DNA of 37,546 nucleotides from Rhodoferax sp. (GTDB lineage: Bacteria; Pseudomonadota; Gammaproteobacteria; Burkholderiales; Burkholderiaceae_C). This document shows, one piece after another, positions 32,974 to 37,546 of this stretch (within the stretch, counting starts at the first letter, position 1; every line of letters begins with the position of its first letter). The DNA is taken from contig JAGOUM010000025.1 in NCBI GenBank assembly GCA_018061265.1, positions 1-37,546 on the forward strand. Direction: 5' to 3'. Position numbers and translations under genes: made by a program. The notes beneath the pieces were generated by a model, which saw only the letters and a program-made list of their open reading frames with translations, did not search any database and was not told the origin of the DNA.

Positions 32974-34122
32974 ATGAAATGCCCGATATTGATCGCCACT
33001 ATATTGCGACCAAGCGGCAGCACAGGTGTTCAGAGTCACGTACAAAGCGTGCAACGTTGGCTACAACAAAGCGGACGCCGGAGTTTGATAGTGACACCCT
33101 TTCAATCTCCTAAGTGGCAGTTTTACCCAGCACTTGGAATTAGACGCGTCTTGGACCTGCTAAGTCCAACTGCTGGAGTTTGGTGGTATCGACGAGGACA
33201 TGGCTTTTTTCTGGGCTGTGCACTCACCAGGCTTTTGCGAGATGGCGCGCCTTGCATCATTTATGCCCAATGTCCTGTGTCGGCTGCAGCCGCAATGGCC
33301 GCCCGAAAGTCGCCATTGCAGGTGATTGTGACAGTCGTTCATTTCAATGAATCACACGCCGTCGAGTGGTCCAACAAGGGAGCAATCGCTTTGAATGGAA
33401 GTTTGTTCAAAGCGATTCAGAAAATGGAGTCCCAAGTCCTGCCTAAAGTCGATGGCCTAATTTTTGTTTCCGAGTTTATGCGCCAGCTTATCCAGGTCAG
33501 TGTGACCCCGTGCAGGCAGATACCATCTCGGGTGATTCCAAATTTCACCAATGATCAGACTCAACTGCGGCTCAATTTGCCGCGAAGCGGTTTGATTACG
33601 ATTGGAACACTTGAGCCGCGAAAAAATCATCGCTATGCGCTGGAAATCGTCTTTCAGACCAAACTATTGGGACAACCTTTGTCATTGACAGTGGTCGGCC
33701 ACGGGCCAGACCGTGCCGAACTCGAAAATCTGGTAGCTACGTGGGATATCCAATCTCAAGTGCACTTTACTGGCTTTGTTGCCAATGCCGCCAGCCTGAT
33801 GTCGTCGCATCAAGCCTATCTGCATGTCGCCAAAATGGAGAGCTTTGGCATTGTGCTCATCGAAGCAATGTCGCATGGCCTTCCAGTTTTTGCGGCGCCC
33901 GTAGGTGGAATATCTGAAGTGTTTTGCAATGGTGTCGAAGGATTACACATTCCATTGAATGATGCACGGGCAGCAGCAGTTGCCATTTTGCGGTGGATCA
34001 ATGATGCCGAGCAGATGCGCAGCGCTGGCGCTGCTGCTCGCCGTACGTTTCTCGAAAAGTACGAGGCCACCAAGGTTGGCACCAAACTGGTCGAGTTTCT
34101 GGATGAGATTGCCGCACGATGA
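32974..34122 (+). CDS. GT4 family glycosyltransferase
   Basis: This 382-residue GT-B enzyme starts MKCPILIATILRPSGSTGVQ. The second domain has LITIGTLEPRKNHRYALEIV, LTVVGHGPDRAEL and the donor-site E-x7-E in MESFGIVLIEAMSHGLPVFA, followed by APVGGISEVFCNGVEGL. The ATG at 32974 is preferred because it opens the first core strand and avoids a 68-bp overlap with the previous gene, although the frame extends to 32863. Its stop overlaps the next gene as ATGA. The donor sugar is unknown. Confidence 0.88.
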   Translation: MKCPILIATILRPSGSTGVQSHVQSVQRWLQQSGRRSLIVTPFQSPKWQFYPALGIRRVLDLLSPTAGVWWYRRGHGFFLGCALTRLLRDGAPCIIYAQCPVSAAAAMAARKSPLQVIVTVVHFNESHAVEWSNKGAIALNGSLFKAIQKMESQVLPKVDGLIFVSEFMRQLIQVSVTPCRQIPSRVIPNFTNDQTQLRLNLPRSGLITIGTLEPRKNHRYALEIVFQTKLLGQPLSLTVVGHGPDRAELENLVATWDIQSQVHFTGFVANAASLMSSHQAYLHVAKMESFGIVLIEAMSHGLPVFAAPVGGISEVFCNGVEGLHIPLNDARAAAVAILRWINDAEQMRSAGAAARRTFLEKYEATKVGTKLVEFLDEIAAR

Positions 34123-35303
34123 GCACGCCTTACCGAGTGCTACTCGCACACAACGTTTATCAGCAGGCAGGAGGCGAAGATGCGGTCGTGCAGGCCGAGA
34201 TCGACATGCTTCGCCAGCGAGGCCACGCGGTTGAACTGTTTTCCCGCCATAACGACCTAGTGCGCACTCTACCGGCATTGACAGTGGCGATGCAAACCAT
34301 GTGGTCCCATCAAAGTTCCCAAGATTTTGAACGCCTAATTCAGACCTTCCAGCCGGATGTGGTGCACGTTCATAACACCTTGGCAATGATCTCGCCCTCG
34401 ATTTATTGGGTGGCCAACCGTTTCAGGATTCCGGTCGTACAGACGCTGCACAACTTCCGGCTTCTTTGCCCCCAAGGAAATCTATTCAGAGAGGGGTTGG
34501 TATGTGAGGACTGCCTGGGTCGACTACCTTGGCGTGGTGCCATGCGTGCCTGTTATCGGGAATCAGTTGCCCAGACCACAGTACTTGCCGGTATGCTGAT
34601 GTTTCACCGAGCCATCGGGACCTGGCAGCACAAGATCACTCGATATATCGCGCTCAATGAATTCTGTCGTGCCAAATTTATTGAGGGTGGATTACCGCCT
34701 GAAAAACTGCTAACCAAACCTAACTTTGTGAATTTTCCTGTATCGGTGTCGACAGCACGCGATGGATTTCTTTTTGTCGGTAGGCTGTCGCATCTTAAAG
34801 GTGTGGGCGTATTGGCGGATGCAGTCAATGAACTCACCAGCCCGTCAATCCGAGTAGCGGGAACAGGGCCAGACGCAGGGCTGCTGCAAAATCAGGTGGG
34901 CATTGAACTGCTGGGACCAATCGGGTTGACCGAAGTACGGGTTGAAATGACCCGAGCCACGGCCTTGATTCTGCCCAGCGTGTGTTACGACAGCTTTCCA
35001 CGCACACTTGTCGAAGCCTTTGCATGCGGCTTGCCTGTCATCGCAAGTCGCATGGGGTCCCTACCAGAGCTGATTCAGGACGGTGTTACCGGGCTGCTGT
35101 TTGAGTCTGGCAACGCCTTTGATCTTGCCGAAAAGATGCGCTGGGCTCAAACCCACCCTGATGTTTTGGCGAAAATGGGGCAGAACGCCCGCAGACAATT
35201 TGACTTACATTATTCAGAAGAAGAAAACTACAGGCAGTTGATGTCGATCTACAAGGAAGCCATTCAAGCCGTTGCGTCGGAGTCCCATGGGAATCAGCGC
35301 TGA
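34119..35303 (+). CDS. GT4 family glycosyltransferase
   Basis: This 394-residue GT-B enzyme opens YRVLLAHNVYQQAGGEDAVV, the common start of a GT4 subgroup in EPS loci. DVVHVHNTLAMISPSIYWVA and VVQTLHNFRLLCPQGNLFR follow, then a Cys pair (VCEDCLG) near residue 128. The second domain has GFLFVGRLSHLKGVGVLADA and the donor site near CYDSFPRTLVEAFACGLPVI, where Asp replaces the first Glu of E-x7-E. Coupled by ATGA to the preceding GT4, and overlapping the next gene by about 17 bp if that starts at its ATG. Confidence 0.88.
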   Translation: MSTPYRVLLAHNVYQQAGGEDAVVQAEIDMLRQRGHAVELFSRHNDLVRTLPALTVAMQTMWSHQSSQDFERLIQTFQPDVVHVHNTLAMISPSIYWVANRFRIPVVQTLHNFRLLCPQGNLFREGLVCEDCLGRLPWRGAMRACYRESVAQTTVLAGMLMFHRAIGTWQHKITRYIALNEFCRAKFIEGGLPPEKLLTKPNFVNFPVSVSTARDGFLFVGRLSHLKGVGVLADAVNELTSPSIRVAGTGPDAGLLQNQVGIELLGPIGLTEVRVEMTRATALILPSVCYDSFPRTLVEAFACGLPVIASRMGSLPELIQDGVTGLLFESGNAFDLAEKMRWAQTHPDVLAKMGQNARRQFDLHYSEEENYRQLMSIYKEAIQAVASESHGNQR

Positions 35304-36084
35304 AATTGTTGGCCCGCCTGATGCGGGTGACCGCCGCGCCGAAGTTTTGCTCGGCGTGCCTGTCGACGCGGTCAGCGGTTCAGATGCAATTGGCATCATC
35401 TTGTCTTGGGCCAAGGCACGGGCCAGTCGCTATGTGATTTTTGCCAATGCCCACGTCGCTGTGACGGCCAGCCAGGACACCGAGTTTGCGTCCGTCGTTC
35501 GCTTGGCGGACTTGACGCTACCCGATGGGGCACCGGTCGCCTGGATGCTTCGCAAACTGGGATACCGACATCAGGAACGAGTCTGTGGTCCAGACCTGAC
35601 CTGGGACTTGCTGATGCAATGTGAGAATATCGGATTACCAGTTTATTTTTATGGCAGCTCTGAAGACACTCTGAGAAAGTTGACCGATCGTGCGCATGAA
35701 GCCTACCCCAATCTCAATATTGCTGGCACCGAGTCACCACCATTTAGGCCATTGACGGCTGAGGAATATCGAGCCACAACCTCAAGAATTAACGCCAGTG
35801 GTGCGGCTTTGGTTTTTGTTGGCTTGGGCTGCCCCAAACAAGAGTACTGGATGCGTCAACAATGTGGACATGTCCACGCCGTCATGCTCGGTGTCGGTGC
35901 GGCGTTTGATTTCCATGCGGGTACGATTTCACGCGCACCCGCATGGATGCGTCGAAATAGCCTCGAATGGTTGCACCGTCTGGCCACGGAGCCCAAGCGA
36001 CTATGGCGACGGTACCTGGTGACCAACAGCTTGTTTGTGTGGGGTGCATTTCTTCGGTTGCTTCAACAAAGGCGTAACAGTTAA
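35287..36084 (+). CDS. WecG/TagA/CpsF family (GT26) glycosyltransferase
   Basis: This 265-residue protein (from the ATG at 35287; a TTG at 35272 is also open) has the GT26 pattern: VLLGVPVDAVSGSDAIGIIL, ANAHVAVTASQDTEFASVVR, ADLTLPDGAPVAWMLRKLGY, RVCGPDLTWDLLMQCENIGL, VYFYGSSEDTL, LVFVGLGCPKQEYWMRQQCG, and VMLGVGAAFDFHAGTISRAP. The Asp in LPDG is the proposed catalytic base. These enzymes add ManNAc, ManNAcA or related sugars to lipid-linked intermediates. The stop shares a base with the next start (TAATG). Confidence 0.93.
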   Translation: MGISAEIVGPPDAGDRRAEVLLGVPVDAVSGSDAIGIILSWAKARASRYVIFANAHVAVTASQDTEFASVVRLADLTLPDGAPVAWMLRKLGYRHQERVCGPDLTWDLLMQCENIGLPVYFYGSSEDTLRKLTDRAHEAYPNLNIAGTESPPFRPLTAEEYRATTSRINASGAALVFVGLGCPKQEYWMRQQCGHVHAVMLGVGAAFDFHAGTISRAPAWMRRNSLEWLHRLATEPKRLWRRYLVTNSLFVWGAFLRLLQQRRNS

Positions 36085-36809
36085 TGATATTGACCTCCTG
36101 GGACGACGGACATCCGCTTGATCTTCGTATTGGTGAAATGTTGATCAAACACGGATTAGCCGGCACTTTTTTCGTCCCGATTCAAAATCGGGAGGGTGAT
36201 GCGGTGATGACTGGCGCCGAAATGCGCGAACTCGACAGTGCCCATGAAGTCGCAAGCCACACACGCACACATCGTTACCTGCTGAGTTGCTCGAGCTCGG
36301 ATGCGCTCGCGGAGATTGAAACCGGCAAACAACAACTAGAGGATTTCTTAGGCCACAGCGTCGAGGGGTTTTGCTACCCTGGTGGTAAATTTGACCAAAA
36401 AATCTCGAGAATGGTCAGAAACGCAGGTTTCAGCTACGCCCGGACGGTGGAGAATTTGCGCATCGATTTTGGACAGAATTTATGGGAGATTCCCACCACC
36501 CTGCAGTTTTACCCGCACGGCCCAAGCACACTCCTCAAAAACTCGGCCAGACATTGGGCATTCTCAAAGCCCACCTTGATTTTGCCGCGGTTTCGACACA
36601 GGGACTTCTTTGCATACGCCAGATATTTGGCTCAATATTGTGTGAAATCCAAGGCAATATTTCACCTCTGGGGGCATAGCTGGGAGATTGAAGAGTTCGG
36701 CCTTTGGGCCGAACTCGACAATTTTTTCGACTTCTTGGGTGATCTACCCTGTCCGTCCCAAACCCTCAGGTCTGCAATCAAGTCACACCGCAACTGGACC
36801 GACTCATAG
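36084..36809 (+). CDS. NodB-type polysaccharide deacetylase
   Basis: This 241-residue carbohydrate esterase family 4 protein opens MILTSWDDGHP, where the Asp pair supplies the base and a metal ligand. The metal His pair is in EVASHTRTHRYL, followed by FCYPGGKFD and late FHLWGHSWEIEEFG, which carries the final His. No signal peptide is visible, so it is probably cytoplasmic and acts on a sugar-nucleotide or lipid-linked intermediate before export. It is the last plus-strand gene, 12 bp from the convergent beta-helix gene. Confidence 0.9.
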   Translation: MILTSWDDGHPLDLRIGEMLIKHGLAGTFFVPIQNREGDAVMTGAEMRELDSAHEVASHTRTHRYLLSCSSSDALAEIETGKQQLEDFLGHSVEGFCYPGGKFDQKISRMVRNAGFSYARTVENLRIDFGQNLWEIPTTLQFYPHGPSTLLKNSARHWAFSKPTLILPRFRHRDFFAYARYLAQYCVKSKAIFHLWGHSWEIEEFGLWAELDNFFDFLGDLPCPSQTLRSAIKSHRNWTDS

Positions 36810-36821
36810 AGCACCCAGCAT

Positions 36822-37546
36822 CTACTTTACGGTTGGTGGTATGGCTTGTGCACGCAAGCCAATACTCTTGAACGGGATGGCCTGAAAACCTGGCAGCGCA
36901 AACGCCGGCGAGCCCGATTGCAGCGTCAAATCCAGATTGGCTTCATCGACAAACCCGGGATCCTGGTTGCTGATGTTGTTGGCAAAGGTCTTGAACCAGA
37001 CGGTATGCTCCAGCCCGTGGATCCAGGTCGTGTTGGCATAACCCACATTCAAGGCAAACTCGGTTCCTTGCGGGTACAACCAGGGGTTGCCATTGTTGCT
37101 GGTGATCACAGCCCAGCTGTTGGGAATCGCAGCTGCCTGCGGATAACGGCTAGCCCAAGGCTCTGCCTGATAGTTAAGTGCTTTGAGGCCGTCGAGTAAA
37201 GCCCCATTGATCCAATCCGTTGTCTGGTCCTTCCACCATTGGTAAGCCCGCGCATCGGTGTTGAATGCCGTGCCGTTACGCGCCAGCACATTGTTGGTGA
37301 TGAGGTTGTCGCGGCCACCACTGCTCTGAATTGCATTGCCAGCGACGCGGTACACCACGTTGCCGCGCACCTCAATGCCGCTGACAGCATCATCAAGGTA
37401 AACCCCGTGGACCGCATCACTGCTGAAAATGGAGCTGATGTTGTGTATGAAGTTGTTGGCAATGACGTTGCCTCGCGCACCCCAGTCGCGCCCGGTATAG
37501 ATGGCACCTGCATCGCCCGTGGCCGACAAAACGTTGCGGATTTCAT
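36822..37546 (-). CDS. Right-handed parallel beta-helix protein (partial, 5' end off the window)
   Basis: The visible C-terminal 241 residues contain repeated Asn-rich turns typical of a parallel beta-helix: ARGNVIANNFIHNISS, GIEVRGNVVYRVAGNAIQSS and GGRDNLITNNVLARNGTAFN. Then comes a non-repeating cap rich in Trp and Asn (YQWWKDQTTDWINGALLDGL) and the end GLRAQAIPPTVK. Such proteins in EPS loci are usually secreted polysaccharide lyases, epimerases or adhesins acting on the polymer. The frame is open to the right edge, so signal peptide and active site cannot be judged. It is convergent with the deacetylase gene. Confidence 0.85.
   Translation of the reverse strand, partial: EIRNVLSATGDAGAIYTGRDWGARGNVIANNFIHNISSIFSSDAVHGVYLDDAVSGIEVRGNVVYRVAGNAIQSSGGRDNLITNNVLARNGTAFNTDARAYQWWKDQTTDWINGALLDGLKALNYQAEPWASRYPQAAAIPNSWAVITSNNGNPWLYPQGTEFALNVGYANTTWIHGLEHTVWFKTFANNISNQDPGFVDEANLDLTLQSGSPAFALPGFQAIPFKSIGLRAQAIPPTVK

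Overview
The window looks like a Burkholderiales (Comamonadaceae-like) chromosome segment. The protein style, the moderate-to-high GC and the EpsL/EpsE/EpsF/EpsG exopolysaccharide genes, which are typical of beta-proteobacterial EPS loci, all point there. The genus cannot be fixed from sequence reading alone. No rRNA, tRNA or CRISPR array was recognised.

Two blocks meet near position 22,100-22,360. The left block (1 to about 22,100) is the right-hand part of an integrative genomic island. An AlpA-type regulator runs off the left edge and a P4-like tyrosine integrase (20852-22057, minus) lies at the right end. The cargo between them forms two convergent gene sets. On the plus strand (1133-6416) there are seven genes: a tiny membrane protein, a YbjN-like protein, an ADP-ribosylglycohydrolase, an FtsK-gamma-like winged helix fused to an unknown domain, two unknown proteins and an AAA-type ATPase. 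On the minus strand (about 19872 down to 6471) there are six genes in one direction: a WYL-domain regulator, an AddB-like PD-(D/E)XK nuclease, an AddA/UvrD-like helicase-nuclease, a DUF6361-like protein, a phospholipase-D-fold protein and a large SF2/SNF2-type helicase. Three of the minus-strand junctions are 4-bp ATGA overlaps, so those pairs are probably translationally coupled. The gene content (DNA helicases, nucleases and a WYL regulator on a mobile island) is what anti-phage or anti-plasmid defence loci usually look like. The six-gene combination is the best candidate for an undescribed system here, and the seven-gene plus-strand set is the second.

Non-coding parts of the island carry structure. 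There is a 21-bp inverted repeat in the long leader before the plus-strand genes. Upstream of the WYL gene there are 12-bp-spaced repeats (GACAGGCGAA-like), a 15-bp palindrome within them and a second 15-bp palindrome nearby. Short G-rich direct repeats sit on both sides of the integrase.

The right block (22,358 to the end) is an exopolysaccharide biosynthesis and export locus on the plus strand: epsL (outer-membrane barrel), epsE (export channel), epsF and epsG (chain-length control and kinase-like partner), a Wzx-type flippase, a Wzy-type polymerase, a GT9, a GT2, three GT4 glycosyltransferases, a WecG/TagA/CpsF (GT26) transferase and a NodB-type polysaccharide deacetylase. A partial right-handed beta-helix protein on the minus strand runs off the right edge. 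The polymerase and one GT4 are clearly more AT-rich than their neighbours, as expected for exchangeable sugar-specific genes. epsL has no ATG start and lies directly beside the island end, so the island may have split the EPS locus or replaced its upstream region.
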